A stretch of DNA of 64,000 nt from Lachnospiraceae bacterium. GTDB taxonomy: Bacteria > Bacillota > Clostridia > Lachnospirales > Lachnospiraceae. Both the position numbers and the translations under genes were made by a program. The notes beneath the pieces were generated by a model, which saw only the letters and a list, made by a program, of their open reading frames with translations, had not been told where the DNA came from and ran no database searches. Of the stretch, positions 1 through 7,818 are shown one piece after another (position 1 is the stretch's first letter; each line of letters opens with the position of its first letter). The stretch covers positions 22,972-86,971 of the forward strand of contig JAGBNK010000009.1 of the NCBI GenBank assembly GCA_017634455.1. Direction: 5' to 3'.

Positions 1-121
1 CCACCAAAGGTTTGATTCCCGCTTTGCGAAATGCACCCTTGGCCTTACATTCGTAGACTCCACTGCCATTTACATATACATAATAGAAACCGGCTATTCC
101 TTTTACTATTGTTCCTGTCAT
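1..121 (-). CDS. rsgA: Ribosome small-subunit GTPase RsgA (YloQ), N-terminal fragment, cut by window edge
   Basis: Reading the minus strand from an ATG at 121 gives MTGTIVKGIAGFYYVYVNG followed by ECKAKGAFRKAGIKPLVG. This is the OB-fold start typical of RsgA (FYYV, then C-x-A-R/K-G-x-F-R). RsgA is a circularly permuted GTPase that helps mature the 30S subunit. A GGGAG ribosome site lies five bases before the ATG and overlaps the end of the fic gene, whose stop is only one base away. In many Firmicutes rsgA directly follows prkC; here a Fic toxin-antitoxin pair lies between them. Only about 40 codons are visible, so the GTPase motifs cannot be checked. Confidence 0.85.
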   Translation of the reverse strand, partial: MTGTIVKGIAGFYYVYVNGSGVYECKAKGAFRKAGIKPLV

Positions 122-122
122 T

Positions 123-911
123 TCACTCCCTAGTTACTTTTTTACTACTAATAATATTCTCTAAATCTGATATTTCTGAATACATTTTTTTGATTTTTGT
201 TCTATACAGCTCTTCATATACATCTACTTGATGATTATCAACATAATCATAGTAATCATAATCATTATCCTTATCAATAATCAAATCATCCATAGTAAGT
301 ATTTTTAATCGATTTACATCGTCATTAGAATCACATTGCTTTTTCACTGCTTTAGAAAATATCTCAATAAACCCTGCATTATCACCAGTATTAAAGCTAC
401 ATTTACTTGCCTCCAACATTTGATTATGAGTTATACATGATAAATCAAAATCATATCCACATTTTAAGCATATTAATCTTGCAAATTCTCTTTGTGTACG
501 ACCATTTCCTTCTCTAAAAGGATGAAGAGCATTTAAATCACCATAATTATCAGCAAAAGTTTTAATAAAAAGATCAAAATCATCTTTTGCATCATAGCAT
601 TGAGGATAGTATTTTTTAAATACAGATTGTGCATATTCATTAATGCAAGAAACTAAACAAAATAGATTTCCTTTTCCAATTTCAACTGTGCGTTCTTTAC
701 CTGCCCAATCATATATATCTTGAAAAATATACTTATGAATATTTTTTAGATGATTAAAATCAAAACTACCTTCTATCGGAGCATTCTGTAGTTCATTTAA
801 TCTAATAGATGTTAATTCTACTTCAGCTGTAAATAAATCGTCCTTGTCTCTAATATTCAATTTATTTACAAGAACGTCTGAATCAGGATAACAATATCTA
901 GAATCTGGCAT
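123..911 (-). CDS. Fic-domain AMP transferase (toxin of a VbhA/Fic pair)
   Basis: A 262-residue protein with the full Fic catalytic motif HPFREGNGRTQR at residues 130-141 (consensus HxFx[D/E]GNGRxxR). Fic enzymes usually transfer AMP from ATP to target proteins; the histidine is the catalytic base and the GNGR loop binds phosphate. The DIYDWAGKERTVEIGKG stretch near residue 65 is the usual Fic flap region. No inhibitory helix is seen in this protein; it is supplied by the small upstream ORF (898-1074), which overlaps the fic start by 14 bases. A GGAGG site precedes the ATG. About 85 residues after the Fic core are acidic and Asp/Tyr-rich (DKDNDYDYYDYVD) and match nothing I recognise. The target is unknown. 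Confidence 0.9.
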   Translation of the reverse strand: MPDSRYCYPDSDVLVNKLNIRDKDDLFTAEVELTSIRLNELQNAPIEGSFDFNHLKNIHKYIFQDIYDWAGKERTVEIGKGNLFCLVSCINEYAQSVFKKYYPQCYDAKDDFDLFIKTFADNYGDLNALHPFREGNGRTQREFARLICLKCGYDFDLSCITHNQMLEASKCSFNTGDNAGFIEIFSKAVKKQCDSNDDVNRLKILTMDDLIIDKDNDYDYYDYVDNHQVDVYEELYRTKIKKMYSEISDLENIISSKKVTRE

Positions 912-1074
912 ATTTTCTAATTACCTCCTGGCGCAACTCCTCTGAAGTCTTTTCACCTTTAGAAACCTTAATCATTTCTTTCACAAAATCTTTACTCAGA
1001 TACATGTTTTCTATAGCCATAGTTGAGATAACATTTTTTATTTCTCGATTCTCTTTTGTATTTTCTACTATCAT
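898..1074 (-). CDS. VbhA-like Fic antitoxin (class I inhibitory helix)
   Basis: A 58-residue ORF found by reading the minus strand from an ATG at 1074; it ends RQEVIRKYARF. It contains TMAIEN at residues 18-23, which fits the Fic inhibitory motif [S/T]xxxE[G/N]. In that motif the glutamate competes with the ATP gamma-phosphate and holds Fic inactive. The remainder (FVKEMIKVSKGEKTSEELRQE) resembles the antitoxin VbhA family. Its stop overlaps the fic start, so the two are translationally coupled as in known class I Fic toxin-antitoxin modules. The neutralising role is inferred from motif and arrangement. Confidence 0.85.
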   Translation of the reverse strand: MIVENTKENREIKNVISTMAIENMYLSKDFVKEMIKVSKGEKTSEELRQEVIRKYARF

Positions 1075-1124
1075 AATTCAATCTCCATACCGCAAAACAC
1101 CCACCATAATGTTCTATATAATAT

Positions 1125-1153
1125 ATGATAGACTCCACCGTGCTTATAGTCAA
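1125..1153 (-). promoter_or_regulatory. SigA-type promoter of the VbhA/Fic pair
   Basis: On the minus strand, TTGACT (1148-1153), a 17-base spacer and TATCAT (1125-1130) lie just after the prkC terminator and about 50 bases before the antitoxin ATG. The toxin-antitoxin pair, and probably rsgA behind it, can therefore be transcribed independently of the prkC operon. Confidence 0.6.
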
Positions 1154-1196
1154 ATAAAAAATACCTATCACCAGTTTCTCTCAGATGATAGGTATT
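1154..1196 (-). terminator. Intrinsic terminator after prkC
   Basis: Minus-strand perfect 11-bp stem AATACCTATCA/TGATAGGTATT (arms 1160-1170 and 1186-1196) with a 15-base loop, followed by a run of T. It sits just downstream of the prkC stop codon and separates the old operon from the Fic module. Confidence 0.85.
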
Positions 1197-1204
1197 TATA
1201 AATA

Positions 1205-3175
1205 TTATTCTCTAGTAAGTGTAGCTGTTTCTGATGCTCTTCCATCACTATACTGAACAGTAACTGTACTGGTAGCAACATGATTCTCAATGACATTCTT
1301 GTCGCTCTCGCCTGGATTAATAGTAACCGCATCAACCTGTGTTCCGTTTGCATCATAAACAATAATTTGCAATGGTGCTCCATTAGCATCCACAGAATAT
1401 GTTCCGACCGAGCCACTATAGTAAACCGGCTTTGCGCCATCACTCACTACAAAATCAACTGATGTACCAGAATCAACTGTCTTTCCTGATGAGTAGCCCT
1501 GACTGATTACTCGGCCTGCAGCCACATTATCACTATAAGATCTTGTTACATTTCCAACCTTTAAGCCTGCTGCTGCAAGAGCATTGTTGGCCTCTGCCTC
1601 TGTCATTCCAGTAATACTTGGAACCTGTACTGACTGAATACCAGCACTGATTACAACAGTGATTGTATCACCCTTGCCAGCCTTGCCTGTTGGAGAATAG
1701 CTAATTACCTGTCCTTCAGGCTTATCTGCTGAGTACTCATAGCTTCTGCTGAACTTGAAGCCAGCATCCTCAAGTGTAGCCTTGGCAGACTGCTCTGTCA
1801 TTCCTGTTACATCTGGAACTTCAATATCTTCCTCAGACTCACCCTTGCTTACCTTGATTTTTACCTTGTTGTCAGATGATACCATCTGTCCCTTTGGAAT
1901 TGACTGGCTGATAACCTTGTCCTTCTCTACTTCATCACTTGACTCATAGATAATTTCATAAGCACTCTCAGGAATCTCAGCCTTCTTCAATGCAGCCTTG
2001 GCATCCTTTTCTGTCATACCAACCACATCAATCATTTCATAGCTGGCAACCTGTTCCTGTCCGTCCTTCTTGTCTGTTCCTGCTCCGAATACTCCGAAGA
2101 AAGAACCCACAAAATATACAACCAATGCCAGTATAATACCAGCTGCTGCAAAAATCATAATTGTAATAGCCTTGTCAATCTTTGGATTAACAGGACCCTC
2201 ATCATCTTCCTCATCATCAAGAAGTTCATCAGCATCAAGAGATTCACCCTTGTCCTCGTTCATAAGCTCATCCTTGATTTTCTGCTGTTCCTCTGGAGAG
2301 AGAATCTTGGTCTTCTCTGCTTCCTCCACATCTACTATTGTAACAAAGTCCTCATTTGGGCTTACCAAGGCCTTCTTCAAATCCAGAAGTAAATCTTCCA
2401 TAGAAGCATATCTTCTATCAGGACTCTTCATAGTAGCCTTTAAAATAATTTTCTCAATACTGATTGGAAGCTCTGGAGCGTAAGCTGAAGGAGTAACCAT
2501 TTCCTCCTGCAGATGCTTCAGTGCAATATTTACTGTAGAATCGCCGTCAAATGGCACACGACCTGTAACCATTTCATACATTACAATACCAAGAGAATAG
2601 ATATCGCTCTTGAAATCTACAAAACCATTTCTAGCCTGCTCAGGTGATACATAATGTACTGAACCCATTACATCAGCATGAATTGTATTGCTTGATGTAG
2701 CTCTGGCAATACCGAAGTCAGTAACCTTTACCTTGCCTTCTGTAGAAATAATAATATTCTGTGGCTTGATATCTCTGTGAATAATGCCCTTGTTATGAGC
2801 AGCTTCAATACCACGGCCCACCTGAATTGCAATACTGATTGCTTCCTTGAAATTCAGCTGACCTTTCTTCTCAATATAAGTCTTTAAAGTGATACCTTCC
2901 ACATATTCCATTACGATGTAGTACTCGCCATTCTCGCTACCTACGTCATAAATATTTACAATATTTGGATGCTCCAAACCTGCAGCAGACTGAGCCTCTG
3001 TTCTGAATTTAGTAACAAAGTTCATATCCTCTGCAAATTCCTGCTTCAAAACCTTGATAGCCACTTCTCTACCTAGGATGTGGTCCTTGGCCTTGAATAC
3101 ATCTGACATTCCACCGGTACCAATTTTATCTAAAATTTCATATCTATCTGCTACGTAATTACCTACTTCTAACAT
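1205..3175 (-). CDS. prkC: PASTA-domain Ser/Thr protein kinase PrkC/Stk1
   Basis: A 656-residue Hanks-type kinase. The N-terminal kinase domain shows the glycine loop (GTGGMSDVFKA), the catalytic loop HRDIKPQN and DFG. An acidic juxtamembrane linker (DADELLDDEEDDEG) precedes one membrane helix around residues 340-365. Three extracellular PASTA repeats follow (each with a V-x-G-M-T-E-x-x-A start), then a short C-terminal domain. This family senses muropeptides or lipid II and phosphorylates cell-division and cell-wall proteins. It is encoded 13 bases after prpC, its cognate phosphatase. The ATG start after an AGGTG site fits the family length. Confidence 0.97.
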   Translation of the reverse strand: MLEVGNYVADRYEILDKIGTGGMSDVFKAKDHILGREVAIKVLKQEFAEDMNFVTKFRTEAQSAAGLEHPNIVNIYDVGSENGEYYIVMEYVEGITLKTYIEKKGQLNFKEAISIAIQVGRGIEAAHNKGIIHRDIKPQNIIISTEGKVKVTDFGIARATSSNTIHADVMGSVHYVSPEQARNGFVDFKSDIYSLGIVMYEMVTGRVPFDGDSTVNIALKHLQEEMVTPSAYAPELPISIEKIILKATMKSPDRRYASMEDLLLDLKKALVSPNEDFVTIVDVEEAEKTKILSPEEQQKIKDELMNEDKGESLDADELLDDEEDDEGPVNPKIDKAITIMIFAAAGIILALVVYFVGSFFGVFGAGTDKKDGQEQVASYEMIDVVGMTEKDAKAALKKAEIPESAYEIIYESSDEVEKDKVISQSIPKGQMVSSDNKVKIKVSKGESEEDIEVPDVTGMTEQSAKATLEDAGFKFSRSYEYSADKPEGQVISYSPTGKAGKGDTITVVISAGIQSVQVPSITGMTEAEANNALAAAGLKVGNVTRSYSDNVAAGRVISQGYSSGKTVDSGTSVDFVVSDGAKPVYYSGSVGTYSVDANGAPLQIIVYDANGTQVDAVTINPGESDKNVIENHVATSTVTVQYSDGRASETATLTRE

Positions 3176-3188
3176 ATATACACCTCAT

Positions 3189-3917
3189 TTATCTATAAGG
3201 ATCAATTAAGATCACAGTAATATTATCCATTCCACCGTTTGCATTGGCTCTTGTTACCAATTCTTCTACCCTTTTGTCCAATGCAACATCTCTTGTTATT
3301 ATATCGGCAATATCATTTTCATCTACCATTGTAGTAAGTCCGTCACTACATAATAGTATCAAATCGTTCGCCTCCAAATCCTCCTCGAAAAAGTCCACTC
3401 TCACCTGAGGCTCAGCCCCAACAGCTCTTGTAATGAAATTTCTCTTAGGATGGTCCTTGGCCAGATTTCTAGATAACTGTCCATTATTGACCATCTCCTC
3501 TACAATAGAATGATCCACAGTTATCTGCTCTAATCTTCTATCTCGGCATAAATACAGTCTACTGTCTCCTACATTAGCCACAGTCAGCTGATTGCCATCA
3601 ATAGTTGCAGCCACCACAGTAGTTCCCATTCCGACCTTGTCTGCGTCTTGTGTGGCCTTGCCATACACGGCAGCATTTGCAGTTGTAATTGCTTGATTTA
3701 AAACCTGAACAGGTCCCGATCCATTTGCGTTTGATGCGACAATCTTGATTTGGTCCAAGGCATATGTCGATGCATATTCACCGGCTTTATGTCCTCCCAT
3801 ACCATCAGCAACCACATATAGATTTGGCAAAATACCAATTCTATCATCAGTTGCATAGACTGCATCCTGATTTTTAGAGCGGGCCAGTCCAGTATCCGTC
3901 ATGAATGCATAACTCAT
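3189..3917 (-). CDS. prpC: PP2C-type Ser/Thr protein phosphatase PrpC/Stp1
   Basis: A 242-residue PPM/PP2C phosphatase. It has the metal-binding motifs ADGMGGHKAGEYAS and VGDSRLY, then LCSDGLT and MDNITVILI near the C-terminus. It removes phosphates placed by PrkC, with two manganese or magnesium ions at the active site. It lies between rlmN and prkC with gaps of 2 and 13 bases, the standard Firmicute order. The start MSYAFMTDTGLARSKNQD is the usual one for this family, preceded by AAAGGTGA. Confidence 0.97.
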   Translation of the reverse strand: MSYAFMTDTGLARSKNQDAVYATDDRIGILPNLYVVADGMGGHKAGEYASTYALDQIKIVASNANGSGPVQVLNQAITTANAAVYGKATQDADKVGMGTTVVAATIDGNQLTVANVGDSRLYLCRDRRLEQITVDHSIVEEMVNNGQLSRNLAKDHPKRNFITRAVGAEPQVRVDFFEEDLEANDLILLCSDGLTTMVDENDIADIITRDVALDKRVEELVTRANANGGMDNITVILIDPYR

Positions 3918-3919
3918 GA

Positions 3920-4963
3920 TTAATCACCTTTCTGCTCTTTCGAAATATGTTTTCTTCTAAGCTGTCCACAGGCTCCGTCAATATCCCGGCCCATTTCCCT
4001 TCTAATAGTAACATTTATTCCATATTTTTCAAGTTTATTTTTAAATGCGTGCACCGCCTCATTAGAGGATTGCACATAATCTCTCTCCTTGATTGGGTTC
4101 ACAGGAATGAGATTTACATGACAGTTTATCCCTTTAATTAACTCTGCCAATTCAGCTGCATCTGAATTGCTGTCATTGACTCCTGCCACCAGACTATACT
4201 CAAAGGTTATTCGTCTACCTGTCTCACCAAAATAATATCTGCAGGCATCCACAGCCTCGTGAATATCATATTTATTGGCCACCGGCATAAGCTCCAATCT
4301 CTTGGCCTGATTTGGAGCATGTAGAGACAGTGCCAGAGTTATTTGAAAATGATAAGAAGCAAGTTCCTTGATCTTTGGAACAATGCCGCATGTTGATACT
4401 GTAATATTTCTCTGGCTCAAGTTAGCTCCTCTCTCATCAGACAGAAGCTTAATAAATGTAATTATATTATCAAAATTGTCCATGGGTTCCCCTGTGCCCA
4501 TTACAACCACATTGGAAACCTTCTCACCTGTATCTCTCTCAATAGAATAAATCTGATCCAATATCTCTGCAGGAGTGAGATTTCTCTCTAAGCCATCAAG
4601 AGTAGAAGCACAGAATCTACATCCCATGCGGCATCCCACCTGTGAAGATACACATACTGAATTACCATGCTTGTATCTCATAAGCACACTCTCTATCACA
4701 TTGCCATCAGCTAGGGCAAATAGATATTTTCTGGTTCCATCTTCCTTGGAAATCTGACAATCCACCTGTGTCAGAGCTGTATAAATGCAGTTCTCCTGAA
4801 GCTTATGTCTCATGTCCTTGGAGAGATTGGTCATATCATCAATAGATGCCACCTTATGGACATGCATCCACTGAAAGAGCTGCTTGCCTCGAAAAGACTT
4901 CTCACCTATAGATGTCATATATTCAATTACATCATCATATTCCATGGATTTAATATCTATCAT
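3920..4963 (-). CDS. rlmN: 23S rRNA/tRNA A2503/A37 methyltransferase RlmN (radical SAM)
   Basis: A 347-residue radical SAM methylase with the iron-sulfur motif CRMGCRFCAS (C-x3-C-x2-C), a GTGEPMDN SAM motif and a conserved C-terminal cysteine in GACGQL. RlmN makes 2-methyladenosine at A2503 of 23S rRNA and at A37 of some tRNAs through a cysteine-methyl intermediate. Length and domain order are normal. It is encoded between rsmB and prpC in a tightly packed translation-quality operon. Confidence 0.97.
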   Translation of the reverse strand: MIDIKSMEYDDVIEYMTSIGEKSFRGKQLFQWMHVHKVASIDDMTNLSKDMRHKLQENCIYTALTQVDCQISKEDGTRKYLFALADGNVIESVLMRYKHGNSVCVSSQVGCRMGCRFCASTLDGLERNLTPAEILDQIYSIERDTGEKVSNVVVMGTGEPMDNFDNIITFIKLLSDERGANLSQRNITVSTCGIVPKIKELASYHFQITLALSLHAPNQAKRLELMPVANKYDIHEAVDACRYYFGETGRRITFEYSLVAGVNDSNSDAAELAELIKGINCHVNLIPVNPIKERDYVQSSNEAVHAFKNKLEKYGINVTIRREMGRDIDGACGQLRRKHISKEQKGD

Positions 4964-4968
4964 TTATC

Positions 4969-6273
4969 TTATGCTCTTTCCATCAGTGCAAAGAAGAAAC
5001 CATCCTGTTCGCCCTTCTTTGGTAGAATCTGACTCTCACTGATCAATTTAAATTCTGTATTATTTTTCAAAAACCATTTTACATTTTCCTGGTTTTCAAT
5101 CCTGCCTATAGTACATGTGGAATATATAATTCTGCCACCATGCTTCACATATTTAGATGCATTATATAATATCTGTCTCTGAAGTTCAGAAAGCTGTCTA
5201 AGCTGCTCCATGGACATATGATATTTAATATCCGGCTTGCCGGCTATAACTCCAAGACCAGAACAAGGAGCATCACATATGACCAAATCCGCAGTCTCCA
5301 CAGCAGACTCATCCAAAACAGTCCCGTCCCATACAATAGCATCTATATTATTAAGGCCGGACTTGGCAATATTTTCCTCCATAAGCTCAACCTTGTAATC
5401 AGATACATCTCTGGCCTGCACATGTCCAGTGCCAGACATAAGCTCTGCCACATGGAGACTCTTACCTCCAGGAGCTGCACATACATCAATTACATTGCTA
5501 TTCTCTTTCACCTGTGAAATGAAACCAATCATCATGGAGCTTACATCCTGCACATAGAACTTACCATCTGCAAATTCATCAATAGCCATGAGATAATCAT
5601 AGCCGGATATATAATAGGCTCTGTCCATAGTCTGAGACTGTCCATCAATAACAATCTGCACAGGCTCCACAACTATACCCTGACTCTCCAGAGATTCCTT
5701 CAATGCTTCCATGGATATTAAATCTATATTCACGCGTATACAGGTCTTCTTTTCAGCCAACAAAGCCTCAAGGACTTCCTCCACAGTATCCCCATCAAAC
5801 TGTTCCTGCCAGTAATCTATAATCCACTGAGGCATAGAATATTTCACACTCAATCCCTCATAGGATATATCCTTCTTGCTTCTGGAAATATTTCTAAGTA
5901 TTCCATTAACAAAACCAGACAAACCGCCTAAGCCTCTCTTCTTCACAAGCTTCACTGCCTCATTGCAGATTGCCGAATCTGGCACACCATCCATGTACAG
6001 AATCTGGTAGGTGCTAAATCTCAGCACCGTTCGAATGAGGGGCTTCATCTTGCGAACCTTGGGTTTCTTCACAAAGGAGTCAATGACATAATCTAATTGA
6101 ATCAATCTCTCCACTGTGCCCTCTGATACTCTTGTGATAAATGCTCTCTGCTGCTTATCCAAATATTGATATTTCATCAACGCAGCAGACAAAACAAGGT
6201 GAGTATACCCACCTTGTTCCAAAATCTCGTCCAATATATCAAGTATTATTTCTCTCTGGTTTGGTTCTGCCAA
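4969..6273 (-). CDS. rsmB: 16S rRNA (cytosine-967-C5) methyltransferase RsmB
   Basis: A 434-residue protein. The N-terminal NusB-like RNA-binding domain is followed by a Rossmann methyltransferase with VIDVCAAPGGKSLH (SAM binding), the motif IV DAPCSGLG and the catalytic-cysteine motif STCTI. These two cysteines are the signature of RNA m5C methylases. It is 12 bases from fmt, as in the usual def-fmt-rsmB cluster. A full-length, ordinary family member. Confidence 0.96.
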   Translation of the reverse strand: MAEPNQREIILDILDEILEQGGYTHLVLSAALMKYQYLDKQQRAFITRVSEGTVERLIQLDYVIDSFVKKPKVRKMKPLIRTVLRFSTYQILYMDGVPDSAICNEAVKLVKKRGLGGLSGFVNGILRNISRSKKDISYEGLSVKYSMPQWIIDYWQEQFDGDTVEEVLEALLAEKKTCIRVNIDLISMEALKESLESQGIVVEPVQIVIDGQSQTMDRAYYISGYDYLMAIDEFADGKFYVQDVSSMMIGFISQVKENSNVIDVCAAPGGKSLHVAELMSGTGHVQARDVSDYKVELMEENIAKSGLNNIDAIVWDGTVLDESAVETADLVICDAPCSGLGVIAGKPDIKYHMSMEQLRQLSELQRQILYNASKYVKHGGRIIYSTCTIGRIENQENVKWFLKNNTEFKLISESQILPKKGEQDGFFFALMERA

Positions 6274-6284
6274 ATCTAAATCTC

Positions 6285-7253
6285 CTATCCCAAGACAGTA
6301 TGCTGCTCTATTCCATGTCCTCTCAAATAGTCCGCAACTGTCATTCTCTTCTTGCCTTCTAACTGCACTTCCTGCATAAGCAATATGTCGCCATTACATT
6401 TTACAGCAATAGAATCCTTGCCTGTCCAGATAACTTCTCCAGGATTGCTTTCCTCAATATCCGACACAGATATTCCAGTTTCATTTGCCATATCTTCATA
6501 AGAAGAAACAGCTGCCTTCCACACCTTCAAAGTTTTGCCATTTAATCTGGTAAATGCACTAGGCCATGGATTCAATCCTCTAATGAGACGCTCAAGTTCC
6601 TCTGCACTCTTTTCAAAATCCATCTCACCCATGGATTTCTTGATCATGCCCACATGGGTTGCCTCATCCTCATTTTGTGGTACAGCCTTCACTGTGCCTG
6701 CCTTAAGTCCCTCTATTGTCTCGACACAAAGCTTACCACCTACAATTGCAAGTCTGTCAAACAGGCTTCCGCCTGTCTCATCCTCAGCCAGCTCAACCTC
6801 TTCCTTCAGAAGCATGTCTCCATCATCAAGTCCCACTCCCATCTGCATGGTTGTGACACCGCTGACCTTGTCTCCATTTATAACAGCCCACTGAATTGGA
6901 GCTGCTCCTCTGTATTTAGGCAACAGGGAAGCATGCACATTGACACATCCTAATGGTGGCATATCCAAAATCGCCTTTGGCAATATCTGGCCAAATGCTG
7001 CCACAACAAATACATCTGCCTCATATCCACGCAAATATTCAATTGCTTCCTCTTCCTTGATTTTCACAGGCTGATATACTGGCAAATCATGTTCTAAAGC
7101 CCATACCTTCACATCAGGAAATTGCATTTCCTTGCCACGGCCTCTTGGCTTGTCTGGCTGAGTTACCACAAGGACAATCTCGTGACCTGCCTCATATATA
7201 GCTTCCAAAGTACTCACTGCAAAATCAGGAGTTCCCATAAATACTACTTTCAT
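6285..7253 (-). CDS. fmt: Methionyl-tRNA formyltransferase
   Basis: A 322-residue enzyme that formylates initiator Met-tRNA using 10-formyl-THF. The formyltransferase core has VNVHASLLPKYRGAAPIQWA, with the Asn/His catalytic residues, and GVTTMQMGVGLDDGD. A C-terminal OB-like domain ends in YLRGHGIE. It is directly downstream of def by three bases, so formylation and deformylation are co-expressed. Confidence 0.97.
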   Translation of the reverse strand: MKVVFMGTPDFAVSTLEAIYEAGHEIVLVVTQPDKPRGRGKEMQFPDVKVWALEHDLPVYQPVKIKEEEAIEYLRGYEADVFVVAAFGQILPKAILDMPPLGCVNVHASLLPKYRGAAPIQWAVINGDKVSGVTTMQMGVGLDDGDMLLKEEVELAEDETGGSLFDRLAIVGGKLCVETIEGLKAGTVKAVPQNEDEATHVGMIKKSMGEMDFEKSAEELERLIRGLNPWPSAFTRLNGKTLKVWKAAVSSYEDMANETGISVSDIEESNPGEVIWTGKDSIAVKCNGDILLMQEVQLEGKKRMTVADYLRGHGIEQHTVLG

Positions 7254-7256
7254 ATA

Positions 7257-7733
7257 TTACTCTTCCTCATCTGCGTATTTCACATCATAGAGAGGTCCCT
7301 CAACCTTCTCTGTGTACATATGTCCATCCAGATGCTCAATCTCATGTACCAAAGCTCTGGCAAGAAGTTCTTCACCTTCAATAATATACTCGTTCATTTC
7401 CTCATCATATGCTTTGACCTTCACATAATTTGGTCTTGTCACATCTCCAGCCTTGCCAGGAAGTGACAGACATCCCTCCTGTCCAGTCTGCTCGCCAGAA
7501 GTCTCCAGAATTTCTGGATTAACAAGTACAATTGGACCTTCTCCCACATCAATTACTGCAATTCTTTTCAATACTCCAACCTGCGGTGCAGCAAGTCCAA
7601 CTCCATCTGCGTCATACATTGTCTCAATCATATCTTCTATAAGTTCCAATGTTCTGTCATTCATTTCTTTTACAGGACGACATACCTTGGTCAAAACCTC
7701 ATCACCCTGTATTCTAATCTCTCTAAGTGCCAT
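7257..7733 (-). CDS. def: Peptide deformylase
   Basis: A 158-residue metalloenzyme with all three family motifs: GVGLAAPQVG, EGCLSLPG (cysteine metal ligand) and HEIEHLDG (two histidine ligands and a catalytic glutamate). It removes the N-formyl group from new proteins. Its size matches type 1 deformylases. It lies 85 bases after priA and three bases before fmt. Confidence 0.97.
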   Translation of the reverse strand: MALREIRIQGDEVLTKVCRPVKEMNDRTLELIEDMIETMYDADGVGLAAPQVGVLKRIAVIDVGEGPIVLVNPEILETSGEQTGQEGCLSLPGKAGDVTRPNYVKVKAYDEEMNEYIIEGEELLARALVHEIEHLDGHMYTEKVEGPLYDVKYADEEE

Positions 7734-7818
7734 AATATCTCTCCATTCCTATAAATTATTTATGAATATCTAATCAAGACTCCCACTCAAGTCCATTGCG
7801 CAATACAATTCAAATCAT

